Shown piece after piece: positions 27,659 through 36,043 of a stretch of DNA of 64,000 nt (the stretch's first letter is position 1; every line of letters starts with the position of its first letter). A program made the position numbers and the translations under genes. The notes under the pieces were generated by a model. That model made no database searches. It was given only the letters and a program-made list of their open reading frames with translations, and was not told the origin of the DNA. Source of the DNA: Streptomyces aureoverticillatus (GTDB lineage Bacteria > Actinomycetota > Actinomycetes > Streptomycetales > Streptomycetaceae); the NCBI RefSeq assembly GCF_014649395.1, contig NZ_BMSY01000003.1, positions 620,001-684,000 on the forward strand, in the 5' to 3' direction.

Positions 27659-28552
27659 GGTGTCGTCGGCGACCTCGGTGACGGGCAGGCCGGTGAGGCG
27701 CTCGGCGGCCAGGGCCGGGTCGGCGGCCGTGGCGGAGGCGAGGAGGAAGACGGGGTCGGAGCCGTAGCGGGCGCACAGGCGGCGCAGGCGGCGGAGGACT
27801 TGGGCGACGTGCGAGCCGAAGACGCCGCGGTAGGTGTGGCACTCGTCGATGACGACGTAGCGCAGCGCGCGCAGGAAGGAGGACCAGCGGGGGTGGGACG
27901 GGAGTATCCCCCGGTGCAGCATGTCGGGGTTGGTCAGGACGTAGTTGGCGTACTGGCGTACCCACTCGCGTTCCTCGACGGGGGTGTCGCCGTCGTACAC
28001 CGCGGATCGCACCGCCGTGCCCAGCGGCGCGGCCAGGGCGCGCACGGCGCGGCGCTGGTCGGCGGCCAGGGCCTTGGTGGGGGCCAGGTACAGGGCCGTG
28101 GCGCCCCGGCCGTTGGGCGCCTCGGAGCCGTCGAGCAGGGCCGAGAGGACGGGTGTGAGATATGCCAACGACTTGCCGGACGCGGTGCCGGTGGCGACGA
28201 CGACGGACTCGCCGTCCAGCGCGTGTTCGGCGGCGCGCGCCTGGTGGGCCCACGGATGATCGATTCCGGCCGCCTGCACCGCCGCGACCACCTCCGGGCG
28301 GATGCGATCGGGCCACACTGCATACCGGGCCGCACGCGGGGGCAGGTGCTCCGTATGAGTGATGCGCGCAGCTCGGCTCGGCCCCGTGGTCAGCCGGTCA
28401 AGGACCGTCTGCGGGGAGACGCGGGCCGGGGTGTCCGCCGAGGGTCCTCCGGCAGGAGAAAAGTTGGCCATCGGCACCGAGTGTGTCACTGGCGGGATGG
28501 ACAATGGTCCGAAGGCGTCGTGCACGCCTGCCGGTAAGTGATTGAATGCCAT
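26099..28552 (-). CDS. DEAD/DEAH-box helicase with C-terminal Zn-binding DUF1998-type domain (MrfA/YprA-like)
   Basis: About 817 residues from an ATG at 28552 (MAFNHLPAGVHDAFG); an ATG at 28471 is possible, and neither has a good RBS. Motif I is ATGTASGKSLAY (about residue 115), DECHTYRG is motif II (about 233), LASATA is motif III, and [12 protein letters not shown] is motif VI. The C-terminus has four Cys in [16 protein letters not shown] (about residues 775-790), as in the MrfA/YprA helicases that act in mitomycin-damage repair in Bacillus. It is divergent from bldG with an 81-bp gap. Its 3' end is overlapped by the extended TadG frame. Confidence 0.92.
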   Translation of the reverse strand: MAFNHLPAGVHDAFGPLSIPPVTHSVPMANFSPAGGPSADTPARVSPQTVLDRLTTGPSRAARITHTEHLPPRAARYAVWPDRIRPEVVAAVQAAGIDHPWAHQARAAEHALDGESVVVATGTASGKSLAYLTPVLSALLDGSEAPNGRGATALYLAPTKALAADQRRAVRALAAPLGTAVRSAVYDGDTPVEEREWVRQYANYVLTNPDMLHRGILPSHPRWSSFLRALRYVVIDECHTYRGVFGSHVAQVLRRLRRLCARYGSDPVFLLASATAADPALAAERLTGLPVTEVADDTSPRGEVVFALWEPPLTELHGEKGAPVRRTATAETADLLTDLAVQGVRSVAFVRSRRGAELISVIAQERLAEVDRSLARRVAAYRGGYLPEERRALEQALHSGELLGLAATTALELGVDVSGLDAVLIAGYPGTRASLWQQAGRAGRSGQGALAVLIARDDPLDTYLVHHPEALFDQPVESTVLDPDNPYVLAPHLCAAAAELPLTEADFKLFGPATGELLPQLEAAKLLRRRTKAWHWTRRERAADLTDIRGEGGRPVQVVEEGTGRLLGTVDASAAHTSVHEGAVHLHQGRTYLVRRLDLDDSVALVEEAVPPYSTTARDTTAISVLETDTEIPWGPGRLCYGSVEVTNQVVSFLRRKLITGEVLGETKLDLPPRTLRTRAVWWTVTEDQLDAARVNPEILGGALHAAEHASIGMLPLFATCDRWDIGGVSVPLHPDTLLPTVFVYDGHPGGAGFAERAFHTARPWLTATREAIASCECEAGCPSCIQSPKCGNGNDPLHKRGAVRLLTTLLKDAPTS

Positions 28553-28633
28553 CGCGGCTGGCGATCCGTCCCGAGGGCGTGGGCCGAGGTGTCCCGAGGG
28601 GCGACCGCTCGATAGCAAGGTGCTGGAGGATCC

Positions 28634-28975
28634 GTGGACCTGTCTCTGTCGACCCGTACCGTCGGCGATCGTACGGTCGTCGAGGTCGGTGGCGAAATCG
28701 ATGTATATACCGCGCCGAAGTTGCGCGAGCAGTTGGTCGAGTTGGTGAACGACGGCAGTTTCCACCTGGTCGTCGACATGGAGCGCGTGGACTTCCTCGA
28801 CTCCACCGGACTCGGCGTGCTGGTCGGCGGCCTGAAGCGGGTGCGGGCCCATGAGGGCTCGCTGCGCCTGGTGTGCAACCAGGAGCGCATTCTCAAGATC
28901 TTCCGCATCACCGGACTGACCAAGGTGTTCCCGATCCACACCTCGGTCGAGGAAGCGGTCGCGGCCACCGACTGA
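28634..28975 (+). CDS. bldG: Anti-sigma-factor antagonist BldG
   Basis: 113 residues from a GTG with GGAGG ten bases before it. A STAS domain carries [11 protein letters not shown], with the phospho-acceptor Ser at residue 57. In S. coelicolor BldG is needed for aerial growth and antibiotic production, and its phosphorylation state decides which anti-sigma factors it binds. A hairpin and a partner RsbW-like gene follow on the same strand, as in S. coelicolor, where one- and two-gene transcripts were described. Confidence 0.96.
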   Translation: MDLSLSTRTVGDRTVVEVGGEIDVYTAPKLREQLVELVNDGSFHLVVDMERVDFLDSTGLGVLVGGLKRVRAHEGSLRLVCNQERILKIFRITGLTKVFPIHTSVEEAVAATD

Positions 28976-29068
28976 GCGGCCACCGACTGAGCCGGAGTCC
29001 GGCTGCGGCCGGACCTCCCGGGCCTCGCCCCGGGGTTCCGGGCCGCGGCCCGGAAGTGGCAGTACGGC

Positions 29069-29097
29069 AGGGGGCCGGGCCGGCGGCCGGGCCCCCT
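29069..29097 (+). terminator. Hairpin between bldG and its partner gene (partial terminator)
   Basis: AGGGGGCC pairs with GGCCCCCT across a GC-rich inner loop; no T-run follows. It lies 31 bases before the partner gene's start. A leaky terminator here would fit the reported monocistronic and bicistronic bldG transcripts. Confidence 0.5.
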
Positions 29098-29128
29098 GAC
29101 AGCACGCGCGTATGTCCGAGGGGGATGC

Positions 29129-29545
29129 ATGGCCACCGTTGAACTCCGCTTCAGCGCGCTGCCCGAGCACGTCCGGACCGCCCGCCTGGTGGCGGCGGCG
29201 GTGGCCCGCAGGGCCGGAGTGGACGAGGCCGTCCTCGATGAGGTCAGGCTCGCCGTCGGCGAGGCGTGCACCCGGGCCGTGGGGCTGCATCAGGCGGCCA
29301 ATGTGCCCGCTCCGGTGCGGGTCGCTCTGATCGAGGAGGAGAAGCAGTTCTCCATCGAGGTCGGCGACGAGGCTCCGCGCTCCACGCCCGGTGAGCGGGT
29401 TCCCGGGGCAGGCCCCGAGGACCCCGAGGCCGAGGGCGAGGACGAGATGGGGCTCGCGGTCATCAGCGGGCTCGTGGATGACGTGGAAGTGACCGCCGGG
29501 GAGAACGGCGGGTCCATCCGGATGACTTGGCCCACGACTTCCTGA
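29129..29545 (+). CDS. RsbW-like anti-sigma factor encoded with bldG (ApgA-like)
   Basis: 138 residues with GAGGGGG before the ATG. It has the overall pattern of a HATPase_c anti-sigma kinase (DEVRLAVGEACTRAV; AVISGLVDDVEV; GSIRMTWP). However, the N-box position usually held by Asn is Arg (ACTRAV), and the G1 box (GDEAPRSTPGE) lacks the normal DxGxGF form. ATP use may therefore be weak or absent. It is the expected binding partner of BldG. The following 600 bp hold only repeats. Confidence 0.85.
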   Translation: MATVELRFSALPEHVRTARLVAAAVARRAGVDEAVLDEVRLAVGEACTRAVGLHQAANVPAPVRVALIEEEKQFSIEVGDEAPRSTPGERVPGAGPEDPEAEGEDEMGLAVISGLVDDVEVTAGENGGSIRMTWPTTS

Positions 29546-29730
29546 GGGACGCTGGGACGCTGGGCGCTGTTCCTGTGCGGTGACGTGGTTCGCCGTGGCG
29601 TCGGCGTGGCCGCCGGGGCTTTGCTTCCCCGCCCGCCCGCCCCTTCCAGGGCTTCGCCCTGTGCCCTCTCTGGGGTGTCCTCCTACGGGGTGTCCTCGTA
29701 TGGGGCTTCGCCCCTCTCCCCCCTTGTCGG

Positions 29731-29880
29731 CCTTCGGCCTCGTCCTCAAACGCCGGACGGGCTGTAGCCACCTTCGGCCTCGTCCTCAAACGCCGGACGG
29801 GCTGTAGCCACCTTCGGCCTCGTTCTCAAACGCCGGACGGGCTGTAGCCACCTTCGGCCTCGTTCTCAAACGCCGGACGG
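29731..29880. repeat. Four tandem 40-bp copies of a Streptomyces intergenic element
   Basis: The units start at 29731, 29771, 29811 and 29851. Each carries CGTCCTCAAACGCCGGACGG or the same word with one base changed (CGTT for CGTC in the last two). This word is a very common streptomycete intergenic sequence; another copy lies inverted at 35727-35752. The preceding 29580-29730 stretch is related low-complexity DNA. The whole gap 29546-30137 shows no gene. Confidence 0.9.
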
Positions 29881-30137
29881 TCTCTACACGCGCCGTTGCG
29901 CCCCGGGCCGGGCGTTCGGTTATCGGCGTGCGGTGTCCGGGTTTTCTTTTGTGTTACTAGTGGGCCCAGGGGCCAGAAAACGCCGTGATCAGGAGCGAAT
30001 CCCGGGGTCAACGTCGGCGTCAATGCTTTTGGGGCGTTACCGCTTTCGGGGTCAAAGTTTGGGCGCGATCTTTTGCGGACACGCACTTGCGCGCCAATTC
30101 CGTTTGCGGCGCACTGTTTTGATCAGGTCAGGCTCCC

Positions 30138-30143
30138 TACAAT
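30138..30143 (+). promoter_or_regulatory. Possible -10 box for hppA
   Basis: TACAAT lies 43 bp before the hppA start. No convincing -35 is seen at 17 bp spacing (TGTTTT); TTGATC occurs at 13 bp. Weak evidence. Confidence 0.3.
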
Positions 30144-30185
30144 CCGTCCACATCTTGAGCTCAGCCCAAGCGTCAAGGAGGACGA

Positions 30186-32588
30186 ATGGCGGGGCTTTCT
30201 ACCCCTCATCAGCTTGACCACCCCTCAACCCTCGCAGCTGCGGTACTGACCGACGACAACCGTCTGATCGTGATGGTCATCGCGGCCGTCGCGGTCGCGG
30301 CGCTCGTGCTCGCCTGGGTCCTGGTCCGCCAGGTACTCGCGGCCGGCGAGGGCACCGACAGCATGAAGAAGATCGCGGCAGCGGTCCAGGAAGGCGCGAA
30401 TGCCTATCTGGGGCGACAGATGCGCACCCTTGGCGTATTCGCCGTCGTGGTGTTCTTCCTGCTCCTGCTGTTGCCCGCGGACGACTGGAATCAGCGGGCC
30501 GGCCGCTCGGTCTTCTTCTTGATCGGCGCGGCGTTCTCGGCGACCACCGGCTATATCGGTATGTGGCTCGCCGTACGCGCCAATGTGCGCGTGGCCGCCG
30601 CGGCACGGGAAGCGACTCCCGCGGAAGGTGAGCCCGAAAAGGATCTCACCGCCGTCTCGCACAAAGCCATGAAGATCGCTTTCCGTACGGGCGGCGTCGT
30701 CGGCATGTTCACGGTGGGGCTCGGTCTGCTCGGCGCCTCCTGTGTGGTGCTCGTGTACGCGGCCGACGCGCCGAAGGTCCTCGAGGGCTTCGGCCTCGGG
30801 GCCGCGCTGATCGCGATGTTCATGCGTGTCGGAGGCGGCATCTTCACCAAGGCCGCCGACGTCGGCGCCGACCTGGTCGGCAAGGTCGAACAGGGCATTC
30901 CGGAGGACGATCCGCGCAATGCCGCGACCATCGCCGACAACGTGGGCGACAACGTCGGCGACTGCGCCGGGATGGCCGCCGACCTCTTCGAGTCGTACGC
31001 CGTCACGCTCGTCGCCGCGCTGATCCTCGGCAAGGCGGCGTTCGGAGACTCCGGACTCGCGTTCCCGCTGATCGTTCCGGCGATCGGCGTGATCACCGCC
31101 ATGATCGGGATCTTCGCGGTCGCGCCCCGGCGTGCCGACCGCAGCGGCATGACCGCCATCAACCGCGGCTTCTTCATCTCCGCGGGCATCTCGCTGGCGC
31201 TCGTCACGGCGGCCGTCTTCGTCTACCTCCCGTCGACGTACGCGGAGTTGGACGGAGTCACGGACGAGGCGATCCTCGCCAAGTCCGGCGACCCGCGGAT
31301 CCTCGCGGTCGTGGCCGTCGCCATCGGCATCGTCATGGCGGCGCTGATCCAGCAGCTGACCGGCTACTTCACCGAGACCAACCGGCGTCCCGTCAAGGAC
31401 ATCGGCAAGAGCTCGCTCACGGGCCCGGCCACGGTCGTGCTCGCGGGCATCTCCATCGGGCTCGAATCGGCCGTCTACACCGCGCTGTTGATCGGGCTCG
31501 GCGTGTACGGGGCGTTCCTGCTCGGCGGTACGTCGATCATGCTCGCCCTGTTCGCCGTGGCGCTGGCCGGCACCGGTCTGCTCACCACCGTCGGCGTCAT
31601 CGTCGCCATGGACACCTTCGGTCCTGTCTCCGACAACGCGCAGGGCATCGCCGAGATGTCCGGCGACGTCCAGGGCGCGGGCGCGCAGGTCCTCACCGAC
31701 CTGGACGCCGTCGGCAACACCACCAAGGCCATCACCAAGGGCATCGCCATCGCCACGGCCGTACTCGCGGCCTCGGCGCTCTTCGGGTCGTACCGCGACG
31801 CGATCGCCGAGGCGGCGGACGACGTCGGCCAGAAACTCGGCGACGGCGCACCGATGAACCTGGTGATGGACATCTCACAGCCCAACAACCTGGTGGGCCT
31901 GATCCTCGGCGCCGCGGTCGTCTTCCTCTTCTCGGGGCTCGCGATCAACGCCGTGTCGCGGTCGGCCGGGGCCGTGGTCTACGAGGTGCGGCGGCAGTTC
32001 CGCGAGCACCCCGGGATCATGGACTACTCGGAGAAGCCGGAGTACGGGCGCGTCGTCGACATCTGCACCAAGGACGCGCTGCGCGAGCTGGCCACACCCG
32101 GACTGCTCGCCGTGCTCACGCCGATCGCGGTCGGCTTCAGCCTCGGCGTCGGCGCGCTCGGCTCGTTCCTCGCGGGCGCGATCGGCACCGGCACGCTGAT
32201 GGCGGTGTTCCTCGCCAACTCCGGTGGCGCGTGGGACAACGCCAAGAAGCTCGTCGAGGACGGCCACCACGGCGGCAAGGGCAGCGAGGCCCATGCCGCG
32301 ACGGTGATCGGTGACACGGTCGGCGACCCGTTCAAGGACACCGCGGGCCCGGCGATCAACCCCCTGCTGAAGGTGATGAACCTGGTGGCGCTGCTGATCG
32401 CGCCCGCGGTCGTCAAGTTCAGCTACGGCGAGGACAAGAGCGTGGGGATGCGGGTCGTGATCGCCGTGCTCTCCATCGCGGTCATCATCGGGGCGGTGTA
32501 CGTGTCCAAGCGGCGCGGCATCGCCGTGGGCGAGGACGAGAACCCGGGGAAGGTCGCCAATTCGGCCGACCCGGCGGTGGTTTCGTGA
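30186..32588 (+). CDS. hppA: Membrane-bound proton-pumping pyrophosphatase, K+-independent type
   Basis: 800 residues with AAGGAGGACGA before the ATG. About 16 membrane segments. The PPi-binding loops EDDPRNAATIADNVGDNVGD and GNTTKAITKG are clear; Lys in GNTTKA (instead of Ala) marks the K+-independent subfamily. It couples PPi hydrolysis to proton export. A very strong hairpin terminator follows. Confidence 0.96.
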   Translation: MAGLSTPHQLDHPSTLAAAVLTDDNRLIVMVIAAVAVAALVLAWVLVRQVLAAGEGTDSMKKIAAAVQEGANAYLGRQMRTLGVFAVVVFFLLLLLPADDWNQRAGRSVFFLIGAAFSATTGYIGMWLAVRANVRVAAAAREATPAEGEPEKDLTAVSHKAMKIAFRTGGVVGMFTVGLGLLGASCVVLVYAADAPKVLEGFGLGAALIAMFMRVGGGIFTKAADVGADLVGKVEQGIPEDDPRNAATIADNVGDNVGDCAGMAADLFESYAVTLVAALILGKAAFGDSGLAFPLIVPAIGVITAMIGIFAVAPRRADRSGMTAINRGFFISAGISLALVTAAVFVYLPSTYAELDGVTDEAILAKSGDPRILAVVAVAIGIVMAALIQQLTGYFTETNRRPVKDIGKSSLTGPATVVLAGISIGLESAVYTALLIGLGVYGAFLLGGTSIMLALFAVALAGTGLLTTVGVIVAMDTFGPVSDNAQGIAEMSGDVQGAGAQVLTDLDAVGNTTKAITKGIAIATAVLAASALFGSYRDAIAEAADDVGQKLGDGAPMNLVMDISQPNNLVGLILGAAVVFLFSGLAINAVSRSAGAVVYEVRRQFREHPGIMDYSEKPEYGRVVDICTKDALRELATPGLLAVLTPIAVGFSLGVGALGSFLAGAIGTGTLMAVFLANSGGAWDNAKKLVEDGHHGGKGSEAHAATVIGDTVGDPFKDTAGPAINPLLKVMNLVALLIAPAVVKFSYGEDKSVGMRVVIAVLSIAVIIGAVYVSKRRGIAVGEDENPGKVANSADPAVVS

Positions 32589-32614
32589 CCTAGACGGGCA
32601 TCTGGAACCGCTCA

Positions 32615-32660
32615 ACACGCGGGCGGGCGGCGCTTTTTGAGGCGCCGTCCGCCCGCGTGT
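32615..32660 (+). terminator. Strong terminator of hppA
   Basis: The arms ACACGCGGGCGGGCGGCGC and its near-complement pair over 18-19 bases with one mismatch, around a loop containing TTTTTGA. It lies 27 bp after the hppA stop. Confidence 0.85.
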
Positions 32661-32823
32661 GCGTGGGGCGGGGTCGCGCGTCCGGTGCCCGTGAGCCTTC
32701 TCTCGTCCGCCGCACCTTGGTGCAAATGGCTTCAATAGGGGACGTAACGCACCTCCGGCATGCGGTTGTCGCCCGGTTGGCGTGTAAGTTCCGGGGCCGA
32801 GAGCCATGGAAGGGACCAATCCG

Positions 32824-33396
32824 GTGAACAAGAAGCTCGCGGCCGCACTGTCCGGCGGTGCGGTACTGGTACTGGCGCTGTCGGGATGCAGTGACGACGA
32901 CGGTGACAAGAAGCTGGACGACTGGGCCAAGAAGGTCTGCGACACGGCCGTGGGGCCGCAGTCGAAGAAGATCGCCGAGGCCAACGCGGCGATCAAGAAG
33001 CAGACCGCGGACAACAGTTCGCCGGACGAGGTCAAGGCGACCGACTCCAAGGCGTTCGGGGACATCTCCACCGCGTACGCCCAGCGCGCCACCGCCCTGA
33101 AGAAGGCGGGCGCCCCGCCCGTCGACGACGGCGAGAAGAAGCTCAACGACGCGGTGAAGGAGCTGGACGGCCTCTCCAAGTCGTACGCCGACCTGAAGAC
33201 GCAGACCGACAAGCTCGACACCAAGGACCAGTCGGCCTTCGCGGACGACCTCGCGAAGATCGCCGAGGAACTGGGCAAGCTCAGCAAGAGCGAGAACACG
33301 GCACAGAAGAAGCTGGAGGAGGGCGACGCGGGCAAGGCGATGCGCGAGCAGGACAGCTGCAAGACCGCGGCGTCGTCGCCTGCGGCGAAGGGCTAG
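32824..33396 (+). CDS. Small secreted lipoprotein, helical
   Basis: About 190 residues from a GTG at 32824 with GGAAGGGA before it. The signal peptide ends in the lipobox LALSGC (Cys about 20), followed by an Asp-rich spacer (SDDDGDKK). The mature part is almost entirely charged helix with many Lys (KKLNDAVKELDGLSKSYADLK), with one pair of Cys near the ends (KKVC and DSC) that could form a disulfide. No known domain is recognised. It lies between hppA and the methyltransferase, on the same strand. Confidence 0.85.
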   Translation: MNKKLAAALSGGAVLVLALSGCSDDDGDKKLDDWAKKVCDTAVGPQSKKIAEANAAIKKQTADNSSPDEVKATDSKAFGDISTAYAQRATALKKAGAPPVDDGEKKLNDAVKELDGLSKSYADLKTQTDKLDTKDQSAFADDLAKIAEELGKLSKSENTAQKKLEEGDAGKAMREQDSCKTAASSPAAKG

Positions 33397-33626
33397 GTGA
33401 CGAGAGCTCAGGCCGCGAGCGGCCGGGTGGCGAGCGGCCGGTGACGGGCCGCTGGGCGTCGGACTGGGCGTCAGGCGGCCCCGGCCGCGCGGCCGCCCCG
33501 CCGTTCTACTGCCCCGCCATCCCGCCGCCCCGCTCATCCGTACGGCCGTCTGCCCCCGGTGCCCAGTGGCGCCGGGGGCGCCGTCTTGAGCGGGCGGGTC
33601 ACAATTGGAAGGTGAGTATCGCCAGC

Positions 33627-35156
33627 ATGCCCTTGCCCTCGTCCGACCGTGCCGATGTGTCCGCGCGGCTGCGGGAAGCCTTCCTCGCCGCCGACTTCAC
33701 CGCCGACGGGCTGCTCGAACTGCTCGGGGCGTCCGCCTACGCCGCGCTCGCCCGCAGCGAGACCGTGCCCGCCCTGAGGGCCACTCGGGGCGACGGCGCG
33801 CTGGAGTCGCTCGTACGGCTGTTCCTGCTGCAGGATTCCGTGCCGCACGCGCGCGTGGCCGGCGTCCTGCCCGTCGACGCCCTCCTGGAGAGCGGCTGGC
33901 TCGTGGAGGCAGGGGCGGGTGACGCGGGCGCGGGGAGCGTCGGGAGCGGGCTCAGGGCGACCGTGGACGTGCGGCCCTACGGCGGGCCGGACGGCGAGGA
34001 CTGGTTCATCGTGTCCGACCTGGGGTGCGCGGTCGGCGGGGCCGGCGGCATCGGGAGCCGGGACGAGGGCGTGGTCCTCGGCGTCGGCGGCGCGTCCACG
34101 ACGCTCGCGGGCATCACGGTGCGGGCGCCCGTCGCGAGCGCCCTCGACATCGGCACCGGCTCCGGCGTCCAGGCCCTGCACGCCTCCCGGCACGCCACCC
34201 GCGTCACCGCGACCGACCTCAACCCCCGCGCCCTGCACTGCACCCGGCTCACGCTCGCCCTCTCCGGCGCCCCTGAGGCGGACCTGCGGGAGGGCTCCCT
34301 GTACGAGCCGGTGGGCGACGCGACGTACGACCTGATCGTGTCCAACCCGCCGTTCGTCATCTCGCCCGGCGCCCGGCTGACGTACCGGGACGGCGGCATG
34401 GGCGGGGACGATCTGTGCCGCTCGATCGTTCAGGAGGCGGGAGCACGACTGAACGAAGGGGGGTACGCGCAGTTTCTCGCCAACTGGCAGCACGTGGAGG
34501 GCGAGGAGTGGACCGAGCGGCTCCGCTCCTGGGTGCCGCGTGGCTGTGACGCGTGGATCGTGCAGCGCGAGGTGCAGGACGTCACGCAGTACGCCGAGCT
34601 GTGGCTCAGGGACGCCGGGGACCACCGCACCGACCCGGCCGAGTACGCGGCGCGGTACGACGCGTGGCTGGACGAGTTCGAGGCCCGCAAGACCCGGGGC
34701 GTCGGCTTCGGCTGGATCACCCTGCGCAAGTCCGGCGCCGCCGAGCCGTCCGTGACCGTCGAGGAGTGGCCGCACCCCGTCGAGCAGCCACTCGGCGAGA
34801 CGGTGCAGGCGTTCTTCGAGCGGCAGGACTATCTGCGGGACCACGACGACGCAGCGCTGCTCGCCGCGCACTTCAAGCTCGCCGGTGAAGTGGTGCAGGA
34901 GCAGGTCGGCCTGCCCGGGGCCGAGGATCCCGAGCACGTCGTGCTGCGCCAGCACCGCGGCATGCGCCGGGCCACGCAGGTGGACACGGTGGGCGCGGGC
35001 TTCGCGGGTGTGTGCGACGGCACGCTGAGCGCCGGCCGGATCCTGGACGCCATCGCCCAGCTCATGGGCGAGGACCCGGTGCTGCTCCGCGACCGCACCC
35101 CGGCCCAGATCCGGCTCCTGGTGGAGCAGGGATTCCTGGAGCCTGTGGGGCGGTAG
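33627..35156 (+). CDS. Class I SAM-dependent methyltransferase (PrmC-like motif)
   Basis: 509 residues. The ATG at 33627 is chosen because GGAAGGTGAG ends about ten bases upstream; the GTG at 33612 lies inside that site. The SAM-binding core is ALDIGTGSGVQAL (about residue 172), ATDLNPRAL follows, and NPPFVIS is the catalytic NPPY/F motif of N-methyltransferases such as PrmC and RlmG. The N-terminal 150 residues resemble a winged-helix substrate domain and the C-terminal 150 are unassigned. The substrate (RNA or protein) is not known. Confidence 0.85.
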   Translation: MPLPSSDRADVSARLREAFLAADFTADGLLELLGASAYAALARSETVPALRATRGDGALESLVRLFLLQDSVPHARVAGVLPVDALLESGWLVEAGAGDAGAGSVGSGLRATVDVRPYGGPDGEDWFIVSDLGCAVGGAGGIGSRDEGVVLGVGGASTTLAGITVRAPVASALDIGTGSGVQALHASRHATRVTATDLNPRALHCTRLTLALSGAPEADLREGSLYEPVGDATYDLIVSNPPFVISPGARLTYRDGGMGGDDLCRSIVQEAGARLNEGGYAQFLANWQHVEGEEWTERLRSWVPRGCDAWIVQREVQDVTQYAELWLRDAGDHRTDPAEYAARYDAWLDEFEARKTRGVGFGWITLRKSGAAEPSVTVEEWPHPVEQPLGETVQAFFERQDYLRDHDDAALLAAHFKLAGEVVQEQVGLPGAEDPEHVVLRQHRGMRRATQVDTVGAGFAGVCDGTLSAGRILDAIAQLMGEDPVLLRDRTPAQIRLLVEQGFLEPVGR

Positions 35157-35201
35157 AGGAGCGAGGGGTGGCTGGTGCATGAGGACGAAATCACCCCCTC
35201 A

Positions 35202-35259
35202 TGGAGGGAAACCAGCCCCTCCTGGAGGGAAACCAGCCCCTCCTGGAGGGAAACCAGCC
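35202..35259. repeat. 21-bp tandem repeat, 2.8 copies
   Basis: Units start at 35202, 35223 and 35244. Each junction forms a short near-palindrome (CCCTCCTGGAGGG). It lies in the 229-bp gap after the methyltransferase. Confidence 0.85.
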
Positions 35260-35385
35260 ATTGTGGGCCCTGCCCGCCGCCCCCCGTTCACCCGGATTTC
35301 GTGCTTCCGCCGTCCAGGCGTGCCAGCCTCCGCAGCCGGGGTACCCGACAGGTGCCGCGCACGGACGGCACGGGAGGCCAGGGGC

Positions 35386-35583
35386 ATGGAGAGCGGACCA
35401 GCGATCTTCGCCGGAACGGTGTTCGCGCTGTTCGGGGCCGGACTGCTGCTCTGGACGGGCACCCGCGTCGCCCACCGCGCCCCCGTGGCCCACGGCGTCC
35501 ACCCCACCGCGGCCGCCACCCTCGCGACCTTGGCGGGATCCGGCGCCCTGGCCCTCGCGGTGTGGTGCTTCACACGTCTGTGA
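35386..35583 (+). CDS. Small two-helix membrane protein
   Basis: 65 residues from an ATG at 35386 with GGGAGG nine bases before it. Two hydrophobic segments (IFAGTVFALFGAGLLLW and AATLATLAGSGALALAVWCF) are joined by a short His/Arg loop. The frame is open further upstream through the 21-bp repeats, but that part is low-complexity and lacks an RBS. Function unknown. Confidence 0.7.
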   Translation: MESGPAIFAGTVFALFGAGLLLWTGTRVAHRAPVAHGVHPTAAATLATLAGSGALALAVWCFTRL

Positions 35584-35639
35584 GCCCCGCCGCCCGGGCA
35601 ACGTAAGAGGACGGCCCCGGTCAGGGCGACGCGCGGCGC

Positions 35640-35765
35640 AGAACGTGCCCGGCAGGCGGCGCGCAGCGCAGAACGTGCCCGGCCAGGCCGCGCGCAGCGC
35701 AGAAAGGGCGGGTGGGTGGGAAAAAAGCCCGTCCGGCGTTTGAGGACGAGCGCGCAGCGCGACAG
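35640..35765. repeat. Intergenic repeat cluster before topA
   Basis: GCGCAGCGCAGAA-type words recur at about 35634, 35662 and 35694, and an inverted copy of the common element GTCCGGCGTTTGAGGACGAG is at 35731-35750. The rest of the 460-bp gap to topA has no gene. Confidence 0.6.
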
Positions 35766-35898
35766 ACGGCAAGCCAGGCCGACGGCAACAATAAAAAGGA
35801 CCCGACCCAACACCGCTCAAGGCCCCGGGGCCAGCCCAGGCGGCAGGAATGGCGGTAGTCGGGTTACCGTTCGAGTGGCCGTTGCGGGCTTTTCCCGT

Positions 35899-35923
35899 TT
35901 GACACGGGGGCGGGATGTACCGT
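35899..35923 (+). promoter_or_regulatory. Possible topA promoter
   Basis: A perfect -35 TTGACA at 35899 is followed by a G-rich spacer and TACCGT at 35918 (only 13 bp spacing). Unusual spacing could make the promoter sensitive to supercoiling, as is known for topA in S. coelicolor. The -10 assignment is weak. Confidence 0.35.
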
Positions 35924-36043
35924 CACACTCCGCAGCGTCAGCGCAACGCAAGCGCCGTCACGGCGCCCCACCAGGCGTCGGTACCGCACTGCCGAAGCAC
36001 CGCAGCACTGCCACCGAGCGTCGATCCGGAGAGAAGAGCGAAG

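Noticed and set aside
29731..29880. CRISPR array
   Set aside because: The 40-bp units are continuous copies with no unique spacers and belong to a known dispersed intergenic sequence.
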